This document shows, one piece after another, positions 1-5,873 of a DNA stretch of 5,922 bases. The DNA comes from an uncultured Clostridia bacterium (GTDB lineage: Bacteria; Bacillota; Clostridia; Christensenellales; Borkfalkiaceae). Each line of letters begins with the position of its first letter. Position 1 is the first letter of the stretch. The position numbers were made by a program, and so were the translations under genes. The notes under the pieces are model-generated. The model made no database searches and had not been told where the DNA came from. It was given only the letters and a program-made list of their open reading frames with translations. The stretch is taken from NCBI GenBank assembly GCA_900548845.1, contig URMI01000080.1:1-5922 (forward strand). Direction: 5' to 3'.

Positions 1-24
1 CCCCTCCGCTGCGGGACTCAATTT

Positions 25-55
25 GCCCTATGCTTAGGGCTTATTGTCCAATAAG
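25..55. other. Two tandem small hairpins in non-coding DNA
   Basis: Positions 25-30 (gcccta) pair with 35-40 (tagggc) around a 4-nt loop. Positions 40-45 (cttatt) pair with 50-55 (aataag) around another 4-nt loop, so the two perfect 6-bp stems share base 40. They lie about 90 bp past the stop of RNase G, in a 145-bp stretch with no convincing gene. Neither stem is followed by a T-run on either strand, so they are not ordinary intrinsic terminators. They could be part of the 5' leader of the next minus-strand gene, or of an interspersed repeat. The function is unknown. Confidence 0.4.
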
Positions 56-113
56 AACAGACGCGTTCGCGGGCGATAAAGCCGCTTAAAATCAACCAAC
101 CACACCCCTCACG

Positions 114-139
114 ACTTTTTTGTGCTTGCGCAAAAAAGT
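114..139. terminator. AT-rich palindrome just after rng; possible terminator
   Basis: An 11-bp inverted repeat (one G-T pair, the rest Watson-Crick) surrounds a 4-nt loop (125-128). The arms carry runs of six T and six A. It begins 6 bp after the TGA of RNase G, which is where a terminator belongs. As RNA it would form a hairpin whose arms contain the U- and A-runs. On the minus strand the stem is followed by CGTGAGG rather than a separate U-tract, so it is not a textbook intrinsic terminator. It may serve as a 3' RNA-stabilising hairpin or be a copy of a small palindromic repeat. Its core resembles the palindrome at 5874-5912. Confidence 0.45.
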
Positions 140-145
140 GTGAAC

Positions 146-1654
146 TCAGTATAGTATCTGCGCCGTATCGGGCAGGGTCAGGGCGTCCGAATTATCGCCG
201 CGGACGGTGAACTTCTCCTGCAAAAATTCCTTGTTCGGAATGAGATAGACGCGTTTCTCGCTCCAGGCGCCCATGACGTCGCTGCGGAAGTAGCGGTCTT
301 TTAAGATATTCTTCAAAAGCTCGTCGTTGAGCTCGACGATCGCCGAACGGTACCCTTCCGCAAAGCAGTCCAAAAGGGCGCTCCGGATCAAGAGAGCCAT
401 GTAAAGATCGGAAAGCTCCTCGCCCCGCCCGCCGCAATGACGGCAGGGCTGCAGCAGCATGGAAGCGATCTCGCGGCTCGTGCGCTTGCGCGTGAAGAGG
501 GTCACGCAAAGATCGTTCATGGGCAGCACGCGGCACTTGGAGCGATCGAAGGAGAGCGCCCGTTCGAGCTCCTCCGTCACCGCCGTGCGGTGCTCCTCTT
601 CCGTCATATCGATGAAGTCGACGGCAACGATGCCGCCCACGTTGCGCAGCCGCACCTGGCGGGCGATCTCGCGCGCCGCCAAGAGGTTGGTCTCAAAGAC
701 GGTGCTCTCCAAATCGTTCTCGCCCGTGAATTTTCCCGTGTTGACGTCGACGACCGTCATCGCCTCCGTCCTGTCGAAGATGAGGTACGCGCCGTTTTCG
801 AGCCGCACCATGGACTGCGAGAGCGAAAAGATCTGTTCGGAGAGCCCGAAGTGCTTATACATGCTCTCCGCGCCCGTATAGTGGACGACGCGTTTTTCGC
901 CGAGGTCGGGCCGCATACGGGCGAACGTTAAAATGCGCTCGTAGAGCTCCTTGTCGGCAACATACAGCTTGGTGGCGCCGTCGCCCAAAGAATCGCGCAG
1001 CACCTTGAAGGGAAGGTCTGCCTCGCGGTAGACGGCGGTGCCGACGGGCGCCGTGCGCGCCGCTTCCATCGCCGAACGGTAGATGCGCCGCAGAAATTCG
1101 CACTCCGTTTTGAGGTGCCGCCGCGTCGCATTGGCGGCAGCCGTGCGCAAAATGAAGCCTTCGCCGGGGAGCCGCTGCCGTTCCGCCTCTTTTAAGAGCG
1201 CCGTGCGGATATCGGGGTCTTCGATCTTGCGGGAGATGCCCAAAAAGTCCGTCTTCGGCAGATAAATGAGCGTCTTGCCGACGAGGGAGAGATCGAGCGA
1301 CACTTTGGCGCCCTTATTCCCGCGCGGGGCCTTGACGACCTGCACCAAAACTTCGTCCCCCTCTTTGAGATCGCGCACCGAGCTGCTGCCCGAGCCGTCG
1401 TAGCTTGCAAAGCGCGCCGCGCCCTCGTCGAGCGGGAGATAGCAGTTGCGCGCCATGCCGCAGTTGATGAACGCCGCCTGCATGCCGGGCACCACGTTGG
1501 CGACCTTGCCCTTATAGATGTTGCCGAGCACGGCGCCGTTCTTTTCGTTCTCGCCCTCGATCTCCACGAGCTTGCCGTCTTCGGCATAGACGACGATCTG
1601 TTCCCCGCAGACGCGGTCAAAAAACCATTCCTTCTTCACTGTACTTCCGCCCAT
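146..1654 (-). CDS. rng: Ribonuclease G (RNase E/G family endoribonuclease)
   Basis: This is a single-strand-specific endoribonuclease that cleaves A/U-rich sites in rRNA precursors and mRNA, prefers 5'-monophosphate ends, and acts in the cytoplasm. With the ATG at 1654 the protein has 502 aa, close to the catalytic length of RNase G (489 aa in E. coli), and it lacks the RNase E C-terminal scaffold. An S1 domain covers about residues 39-122 (GNIYKGKVANVVPGMQAAF). The 5'-sensor motif ILRTAAANAT is near 168-177. The metal-binding aspartates are D303 (VVDVNT) and D346 (VAVDFIDM), and the zinc-link CRHC is C404/C407; these are the numbers of the equivalent E. coli RNase E residues. Start choice: the frame stays open upstream to a TTG at 1726, but that codon lies inside the -35 box of the promoter. 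The ATG has GAGG 4 nt upstream. A GTG at 1639 (VKKEWFF) is an alternative that fits family N-termini. B. subtilis lacks this enzyme, but many clostridia have it. Confidence 0.96.
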   Translation of the reverse strand: MGGSTVKKEWFFDRVCGEQIVVYAEDGKLVEIEGENEKNGAVLGNIYKGKVANVVPGMQAAFINCGMARNCYLPLDEGAARFASYDGSGSSSVRDLKEGDEVLVQVVKAPRGNKGAKVSLDLSLVGKTLIYLPKTDFLGISRKIEDPDIRTALLKEAERQRLPGEGFILRTAAANATRRHLKTECEFLRRIYRSAMEAARTAPVGTAVYREADLPFKVLRDSLGDGATKLYVADKELYERILTFARMRPDLGEKRVVHYTGAESMYKHFGLSEQIFSLSQSMVRLENGAYLIFDRTEAMTVVDVNTGKFTGENDLESTVFETNLLAAREIARQVRLRNVGGIVAVDFIDMTEEEHRTAVTEELERALSFDRSKCRVLPMNDLCVTLFTRKRTSREIASMLLQPCRHCGGRGEELSDLYMALLIRSALLDCFAEGYRSAIVELNDELLKNILKDRYFRSDVMGAWSEKRVYLIPNKEFLQEKFTVRGDNSDALTLPDTAQILY

Positions 1655-1697
1655 CTTTCCTCGAAAGTATGATCCTTTTTTGAAGCGTATTTGCCTT

Positions 1698-1726
1698 ATT
1701 CTATCACATTTTTTTGCACTTTTCAA
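1698..1726 (-). promoter_or_regulatory. Sigma-A promoter of rng, with extended -10
   Basis: Read on the minus strand, -35 TTGAAA (1726-1721) is separated by 17 nt from -10 TAGAAT (1703-1698). Each box matches five of six consensus bases. TGA directly precedes the -10, giving a TGn extended element. Transcription should start near 1691, leaving a leader of about 37 nt before the ATG at 1654. It lies between the spoIVFB stop and rng, so RNase G can be made in growing cells independently of the sporulation genes upstream. A weak 6-bp hairpin (1719-1724 with 1730-1735) overlaps the -35. It has no U-tract on the minus strand, so read-through from spoIVFB also seems possible. Confidence 0.8.
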
Positions 1727-1744
1727 GCAGAAAAGCGATATTTT

Positions 1745-2776
1745 TCACTCCTTCATCTGTTGAAACACCCGGGCCGCTTCAAACGCCCCGTTCCCCGGGA
1801 GGGGAGAGAGCGCTTCTTTGAGCGTCCGCGAATACCCGCCCTCTTCGAGGACGGCAAAGAGCTCCCCTTCCGTCAGCTCGCCCAGATACTCCCCGTCTTC
1901 ATAGACGATGAGGACGAGGTACTTATCCTCGCGCAGGTATCTCACGCACTCGCCCGCCGTGCGTTCGGAAGAGAGCACGACGCGCTTTTCTTCCACCCCG
2001 CGCGAAAAGGTGCGCCCGCGCGAAAAGGCGATGCGCCGGTAGCTCCCGCCGCCGAAATTGCCCGCAAAGAGCAAGAGCGCAAACAGGAGCGCCGAAAAGT
2101 TGGGCACGGAAAACAAGCTTATAACAAAGAGCGCGAAGATGCCGCCCGCCGTCAGGCAAGCGGCGATGCGCGAAATGAGCCGTGCGCGCGGCTCCCCCAA
2201 CGGCGTAAGGAGCAGCAGGAGCAGCCGCCCGCCGTCTAAGGGATAGGCAGGCAGCAGGTTGACGAGGAAGAGCGAGAGCGAAACTTCCGCCGCCGCCTCG
2301 GTGTAGGGGTATGTTTCGGGGAACAGCCACCACAGCGCCGCGAACGCAAGCGCCGTGAAGGCGTTCGCAAGCGGCCCCGCGAGCAGCACTTTGGCTTCCG
2401 CTTTGGGCGGGATGCCTGAAAGATCGCCCGAGATGACCGCCCCATAGGGCATGAGCAGAATTTTATCGAGGCAGTACCCCTCGCTCCGCGCGGCGATGGA
2501 ATGGGCGAATTCGTGCTCGAGCGCCGCCAGCACCGCCGAAAGGAACAACAACAGCTGCCCCGTGAAGGCGGAGAGCACCCCTGCCGCCAGAAAGAGCGGA
2601 TGCACGCGCACACGGAAGGCGCCGATGCGCTTCCCCCCGCCGCCCGCGCGCCCGCCCCCGTCCGCCGAAGATACGAAGGACGCGGAGGAGGCAGAGCGGA
2701 GCGCCGAAGACGCCGCCCGCCCCGTGGAAGCCGCCGCCTCGCGAAGTGCGGCGGGGTCAGCTCCAGGCAAGCCCAT
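1745..2776 (-). CDS. spoIVFB: SpoIVFB-like site-2 protease (peptidase M50)
   Basis: This intramembrane zinc metalloprotease cuts substrates within or beside the membrane. In B. subtilis, SpoIVFB removes the pro-sequence of sigma-K in the mother cell. The zinc site is HEFAH (H88, E89, H92), and the third ligand D181 lies in NLLPAYPLDGGR (173-184). AGPLAN (133-138) is the conserved segment between them. Hydrophobic segments lie near 60-86, 130-151, 163-178 and 203-240. Residues about 260-325 resemble the single CBS-type domain that ends SpoIVFB and may sense nucleotide. The protein has 343 aa against 288 in B. subtilis. The excess is an N-terminal stretch of about 50 residues rich in Ala, Ser and Gly before the usual RVRVHPLF start region. 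The ATG overlaps the upstream gene by 20 bp and has only a weak SD (GAGCGAAG), so translation may be coupled. GTG codons at residues 55 and 57 would give family-length proteins but lack an SD. The family is firm; the sporulation role rests on the C-terminal domain and the neighbouring gene. Confidence 0.9.
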   Translation of the reverse strand: MGLPGADPAALREAAASTGRAASSALRSASSASFVSSADGGGRAGGGGKRIGAFRVRVHPLFLAAGVLSAFTGQLLLFLSAVLAALEHEFAHSIAARSEGYCLDKILLMPYGAVISGDLSGIPPKAEAKVLLAGPLANAFTALAFAALWWLFPETYPYTEAAAEVSLSLFLVNLLPAYPLDGGRLLLLLLTPLGEPRARLISRIAACLTAGGIFALFVISLFSVPNFSALLFALLLFAGNFGGGSYRRIAFSRGRTFSRGVEEKRVVLSSERTAGECVRYLREDKYLVLIVYEDGEYLGELTEGELFAVLEEGGYSRTLKEALSPLPGNGAFEAARVFQQMKE

Positions 2777-3488
2777 CTTCGCTCACGGTGCAGCCGTTGA
2801 TGAGCGAGCCGTCCGAATAGAACATGACGCGCACCTCCCCTTCGCCGTCCGAAAAGCCCATGGGGATGGTCGCCTTCAGCTCGTCGCCTGCCGCAAAATA
2901 CACGGTGTCGAGCCCGCTCACGATGGTGGAAAAGGAGTCGGAATGCCCCACTTCCACGGTGTAGCCCGTCTCCGCGTCGCCGTTGACGGAGAGCAGCGTG
3001 CCGTCCGCGGGAGGATAGACGCTCGCCTGCGCCGTGAAGGAAAGGACGCCCGTATCCGAGACGGCGATCTCCGCCTCCACGCTGTCGTTGACGAGGGGAG
3101 AGAGCGCAAAGTCGGTATAGACGCGCGTATCGGCAGTCTCCGCCTCGCCGCCCGCAAAGAGCCCGCGCAGGAAGGTGTTGACGGCGCTCCCGGGCAAAAA
3201 GATATTGGTGAAGAAGATGGTCGCGCACAGCGCGCAGGCGGCGATAAATTCGCCCAAAAGGATGCGCCGCTGCGTCCGCTCCCGCCGCGTCTCTTCGGGA
3301 GCGCGCGCGATGGGCGTGCTCTCCGCATAGGCAGGGTCGTCCTGCACGGCGTTCACGCGCTCGTTGACGTCTTCGATGAGCTGCTCTTTGAGATCGGGCT
3401 CGCCCTTTTTGCGCTTTTCGCGCTTGTTGATGTGCACGGTCTCCACCGGGATCTCGAGCATTTCGGCATAGTTGAGTTCGTCGTTCAT
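2757..3488 (-). CDS. spoIVFA: SpoIVFA-like membrane protein with degenerate LytM/M23 domain
   Basis: The 243-aa protein has a charged cytoplasmic N-terminus (1-74), one membrane span (about 75-98, ILLGEFIAACALCATIFF) and an extracytoplasmic domain. Residues about 158-232 follow the M23/LytM pattern: GTLLSVNGDAETGYTVEVGH corresponds to the strand pair that in active enzymes reads GTVVSVG..GYGNYVVIDHG, and YFAAGDELK to the VKVGDKVKKG segment. The zinc ligands are absent: there is no first H..D motif, and the HxH site is replaced by EVRVMFY (218-224). The domain should therefore bind rather than cut. This architecture is that of SpoIVFA, which anchors and inhibits SpoIVFB in the outer forespore membrane, and the gene lies directly upstream of the M50 protease with a 20-bp overlap. 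The ATG at 3488 was chosen for its strong SD, GAGGGGTGAT, about 6-9 nt upstream. Longer in-frame extensions run back through the promoter. Sequence conservation is low, so the name is an inference from architecture, fold pattern and context. Confidence 0.75.
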   Translation of the reverse strand: MNDELNYAEMLEIPVETVHINKREKRKKGEPDLKEQLIEDVNERVNAVQDDPAYAESTPIARAPEETRRERTQRRILLGEFIAACALCATIFFTNIFLPGSAVNTFLRGLFAGGEAETADTRVYTDFALSPLVNDSVEAEIAVSDTGVLSFTAQASVYPPADGTLLSVNGDAETGYTVEVGHSDSFSTIVSGLDTVYFAAGDELKATIPMGFSDGEGEVRVMFYSDGSLINGCTVSEDGLAWS

Positions 3489-3521
3489 GGCAATCACCCC
3501 TCTTTCAAACGTTACAGGGAT

Positions 3522-3550
3522 AATATATGAGGAGGGAATGCCAAATAGAA
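3522..3550 (-). promoter_or_regulatory. Sigma-E-like promoter for the spoIVFA-spoIVFB pair
   Basis: On the minus strand, TTCTATT (3550-3544) is followed after 14 nt by CATATATT (3529-3522). The sigma-E -10 is roughly CATACAnT, so this box matches six of the seven defined positions. The -35 shares the ..TATT end of the sigma-E element. Spacing is as expected, and the start would fall near 3515, about 27 nt before the ATG at 3488. A sigma-A reading (TATTAT as -10) has no acceptable -35. spoIVFAB of B. subtilis is transcribed by sigma-E, so function and promoter agree. The assignment is by eye only. Confidence 0.55.
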
Positions 3551-3552
3551 GC

Positions 3553-3588
3553 GCCGCCCGCCGTCGGACAACGTCGACGGCGGGCGGC
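3553..3588 (-). terminator. GC-rich hairpin ending the ABC operon
   Basis: A perfect 14-bp inverted repeat (3553-3566 with 3575-3588) encloses an 8-nt loop. Nearly all pairs are G-C, so the stem is very stable. It is the only strong hairpin between the permease stop (3715) and the spoIVFA-like gene, about 125 bp past the stop. On the minus strand the tail is GCTTCTATTTGG, a modest U-rich tract. On the plus strand it is TTTTG, with no plus-strand gene leading to it. The likely role is to end leftward transcription of the ABC genes. The tail overlaps the -35 of the sigma-E-like promoter. Confidence 0.7.
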
Positions 3589-3592
3589 TTTT

Positions 3593-3714
3593 GCCAAAGT
3601 TTGTGTTTTCCTTCCGCGCCTCCCGCCAAAGAGCGCGCCCCGCGCCGCGCAGGCCGGCCGCAAGTCAAAGCGCGCCTCGGGCGGCACAACCAAAGGAGCA
3701 GCTCAAAGCGCAGA
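3593..3714. other. Non-coding stretch after the permease gene
   Basis: This is the 3' untranslated region between the permease stop and the terminator hairpin. It is GC-rich with several short GCGC-type self-complementary patches (about 3638-3662). Short open frames cross it, but none has both an acceptable ribosome binding site and a recognisable product. I see no gene or defined RNA here. Confidence 0.5.
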
Positions 3715-5076
3715 TCAGGCGGCGTCGCGGATGGCGTCGATGGGCGCCTTTCTCGCCTCTTTCAGAACGGGCACCACCGTCGCGACAAGGGCGATGACAA
3801 AGCCCAAAAGAAAAATACTCACGGGCATCCAGACGGTAAAATTGAGCACCGCGATGCGGATGAAGAAGAGCTCGGCAAGGATCTTGTTGACGGCGTACGA
3901 AAGCCCGATGGTCGCGGGGATGGCGACGGCGACGCTCACGAGCGCCAGGATGAAACTCTCGCTGAAGAAGATGCGGCACACATCCGCACTGCGCGCCCCC
4001 AGCGCCCGCAAAATGCCCACCTGCCCGCGCTTGGCTTCGATGGAGAGGTTGATGAATTGGAAGATGAGCGCCCCCGCAAAGACGGCGAACGCCGCCCCCA
4101 CGCCCACGAACGCGCCCGTGAAGCCCGAGATGGTCTCGCGGTAGTCCTCCACCTGCGTCACGGCGTCGGTGTAGACGAGGTATTCCCCGCTCTTCAGGAG
4201 CTCATAGAGCGTTGCTGCTTCGGCGCTGCTGCGCGGACGGCCCGCAAGGGCGTACATCCCCGCGCTCCCGCCAAACGCTGCCTTTGCATATTCTTCCGAG
4301 ACGACGAGCTGATCTTCGAGCGTCAGGCTCATGTCGCTCGCGTTGTGATAGCCTTCCCGCCCGCATTCATATTCGAGGATGCCGACGATGCTCGCTTGCA
4401 GCGGTCCCCCGCCCGCGGGGTCGGCAAGGTGCAGCTTTTTCCCGATGAGATCTTCATGAGAAGAGATCGTCGTCAGGTGCGCTTCGTCGTACTCCCAGGT
4501 GTAGCTGTCTTTATGATACACCTGCGGGCTTGCGATCTCGTCGTAATAGTTGAGGACGGTGAACGTCTTTGCCAAGCAGGCGGGGAGGACGATCTCCTCC
4601 TTCTTTGCAGGCAGCCGCCCCGTGAGGGAATAGCCTTCCGCCTCGCCGATCGCCTCTTCCGAGAGCACGGCAAAAGAAAAGGGCGATCTGCGGAGGCACC
4701 CCTTCAGCTCCTCCGGCGACGGATAACTGCCCGCCGAAAACAGCATGAGATCGGGCAGCAGTTCCCCGGATGCTTGCGAAAGCGTGCCGAACGCCTTGCC
4801 CGCCCTTTCTTCGAGCACGGCGATATCCTCCTTGGAAAAGGCGCTCCCGTCGGGCTTTGCGACGAGCGTCGCACGGTCGTAAAGCACCATGCTCTCGGCG
4901 ATCGCCCTGTCCTCATCGTACATCGCGACGGTGACGGAGAGCCCGAACAGGATGAGCGCCACCGCCGTCAGAAAGAGGACGATGAGAAGCCGCACGGGCT
5001 TTTGCAGCATCCCGTGCGAGCCGATGCGCACCGCCGCAAGCAGCGAGAGTTTCGCGCGTCGGAATGTGGTCTCCAT
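3715..5076 (-). CDS. FtsX/MacB-type ABC transporter permease
   Basis: This 453-aa inner-membrane component of an ABC exporter or mechanotransmission complex pairs with the ATPase encoded just upstream. Its topology is the MacB/FtsX one: TM1 at about 29-52, a large extracytoplasmic domain (about 53-318), then TM2 (320-344), TM3 (372-395) and TM4 (415-438). The segment after TM2, IEAKRGQVGILRALGARSADV (346-366), is the conserved cytoplasmic coupling region of FtsX-type permeases. The C-terminus EARKAPIDAIRDA is the typical family ending. The start region (KPVRLLIVLFLTAVALILFGLSVT) resembles the permease half of larger Firmicute proteins in which ATPase and permease are fused. The ATG at 5076 lies 12 bp after the ATPase stop, and its SD (AAGGGGG, 8 nt upstream) overlaps that stop, so the genes are cotranscribed. 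Related systems handle antimicrobial peptides, lipoproteins or cell-wall hydrolase control. The substrate here cannot be deduced, and no BceRS-like two-component system is visible. Confidence 0.9.
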   Translation of the reverse strand: METTFRRAKLSLLAAVRIGSHGMLQKPVRLLIVLFLTAVALILFGLSVTVAMYDEDRAIAESMVLYDRATLVAKPDGSAFSKEDIAVLEERAGKAFGTLSQASGELLPDLMLFSAGSYPSPEELKGCLRRSPFSFAVLSEEAIGEAEGYSLTGRLPAKKEEIVLPACLAKTFTVLNYYDEIASPQVYHKDSYTWEYDEAHLTTISSHEDLIGKKLHLADPAGGGPLQASIVGILEYECGREGYHNASDMSLTLEDQLVVSEEYAKAAFGGSAGMYALAGRPRSSAEAATLYELLKSGEYLVYTDAVTQVEDYRETISGFTGAFVGVGAAFAVFAGALIFQFINLSIEAKRGQVGILRALGARSADVCRIFFSESFILALVSVAVAIPATIGLSYAVNKILAELFFIRIAVLNFTVWMPVSIFLLGFVIALVATVVPVLKEARKAPIDAIRDAA

Positions 5077-5088
5077 TGCTTTGCCCCC

Positions 5089-5763
5089 TTAAGAGGCCGC
5101 GCTGTCCGCGACGATGAGCCCGTCCGACATCTCGAGCACCCGATCGCCGAACGTCCGCGCGAACTCCTCGTCGTGCGAGACGACGATGACGAGCCTGTCC
5201 TTCGAGAGCGACTTCAAAAGCGTCAGAATATCGTTGCCCGTCTTGGCGTCGAGCGCGCCCGTGGGCTCGTCCGCGAAGATGATCTTCGGGTCCTTGATGA
5301 GCGCCCGCGCGATGGCGACGCGCTGCTTCTGCCCGCCCGAAAGCTGCGTGGGGCGGCGCTTCTCGTCCACATCGAGGTCGACGCGCTTCAAATACTCCTT
5401 CAGAAGCGCCTTGTCCGCCTTCTTCCCCTGCAATTGCAGGGCAATGGCAAGATTTTCGTACACCGTGAACTCGGGCAGCAGGTTGTACTCCTGAAAGACG
5501 AACCCCACATAGGTATTGCGGTAGTTGTCGTAGTCCTCTTTGGTGAAGTCCTTGCTCGACTTGCCGTCGATGACGATCTCCCCCGAAGTGGGGAAGTCGA
5601 GCCCGCCCATCACATGCAGGAGCGTACTCTTCCCGCAGCCCGATTTCCCGAGGATGAACACCATGCCCGTCTCACCGAAATCAATTGTTACACCGCGAAC
5701 CGCCGCGACTGGTTCCGCGCCCTTGGGCGTGTAAGTCTTGACTAAGTCTTTGATCTGAAACAT
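5089..5763 (-). CDS. ABC transporter ATP-binding protein (MacB/LolD/FtsE-like)
   Basis: This 224-aa cytoplasmic ATPase energises the permease encoded next to it. All nucleotide-binding motifs are intact: Walker [10 protein letters not shown] (39-47), Q-loop Q91 in FVFQEYN, signature LSGGQ (141-145), Walker B IIFADEP (161-167) with catalytic E166, D-loop GALD (169-172) and H-loop H197 in VVSHD. Length and sequence fit the MacB/LolD/FtsE class, whose partners have four membrane spans. The ATG at 5763 has a strong SD, AGGGGGT, about 5 nt upstream. It is the first gene of the operon, behind a near-consensus promoter. The residues before Walker A ([21 protein letters not shown]) are typical of Firmicute putative peptide or macrolide exporters, but family members share this regardless of substrate. 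Confidence 0.95.
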   Translation of the reverse strand: MFQIKDLVKTYTPKGAEPVAAVRGVTIDFGETGMVFILGKSGCGKSTLLHVMGGLDFPTSGEIVIDGKSSKDFTKEDYDNYRNTYVGFVFQEYNLLPEFTVYENLAIALQLQGKKADKALLKEYLKRVDLDVDEKRRPTQLSGGQKQRVAIARALIKDPKIIFADEPTGALDAKTGNDILTLLKSLSKDRLVIVVSHDEEFARTFGDRVLEMSDGLIVADSAAS

Positions 5764-5798
5764 AGTTACCCCCTGATCACAATTTATTTCGCACTCTT

Positions 5799-5827
5799 AT
5801 ATTAGCACAAATCACACATTCTGTCAA
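5799..5827 (-). promoter_or_regulatory. Sigma-A promoter of the ABC operon
   Basis: On the minus strand a perfect -35 TTGACA (5827-5822) is followed after 17 nt by TAATAT (5804-5799, four of six bases of TATAAT), with TGC just before it as an extended -10. The start should be near 5792, leaving a leader of about 28 nt before the ATG at 5763. The motif TGTGAT occurs in the spacer (5816-5811) and again in the leader (5781-5776), where it forms part of TGATCA. These copies could be operator half-sites, but there is no independent support for that. Confidence 0.75.
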
Positions 5828-5873
5828 GCCCCTTCCTGTCATTTCCTCGGCCCCCCTTGCCTCCCCCGCCCTC
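5828..5873. other. Pyrimidine-rich tract upstream of the ABC promoter
   Basis: About 46 bp on the plus strand is mostly C and T, including runs of six C (5851-5856), five C (5863-5867) and four C (5829-5832). The minus strand is correspondingly G-rich, with several runs of three or more G. The tract fills the space between the palindrome and the -35 box. No gene or known binding motif is recognised. Three G-runs are close enough for a quadruplex, but the fourth lies beyond a long gap, so such a structure is uncertain. Confidence 0.35.

Noticed and set aside
34..99. 21-codon minus-strand frame starting with TTG, preceded by GAGGGG, overlapping the tandem hairpins (leader-peptide-like)
   Set aside because: The start is rare, the codons show no run of a single regulatory amino acid, and no following attenuator with a U-tract is visible in the window.
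437..931. Plus-strand open frames inside rng, and similar ones inside spoIVFB
   Set aside because: They are shadows of strongly supported minus-strand genes, with no ribosome binding site or recognisable product.
1655..1726. Upstream extension of RNase G to a TTG at 1726
   Set aside because: The TTG lies in the -35 box of the rng promoter, and the added 24 residues would be read from DNA upstream of the transcription start.
1719..1735. 6-bp hairpin after spoIVFB considered as a terminator
   Set aside because: On the minus strand it is followed by TGCAAAAAAATG with no U-tract, and it overlaps the rng -35 box; any terminator-like tail is on the plus strand, where there is no gene.
3489..3689. 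Upstream extension of the SpoIVFA-like protein by 67 residues
   Set aside because: The extension runs through the terminator hairpin and the sigma-E-like promoter, and the ATG at 3488 has a strong SD.
3472..5745. 757-aa open frame on the plus strand opposite the ABC operon
   Set aside because: It is fully antisense to two genes with intact family motifs, is rich in Arg, Asp, Glu and His as expected from reading GC-rich codons backwards, and has no recognisable domain.
5829..5870. G-quadruplex on the minus strand upstream of the ABC promoter
   Set aside because: Only three G-runs are close together; the fourth is separated by a loop of about 18 nt.
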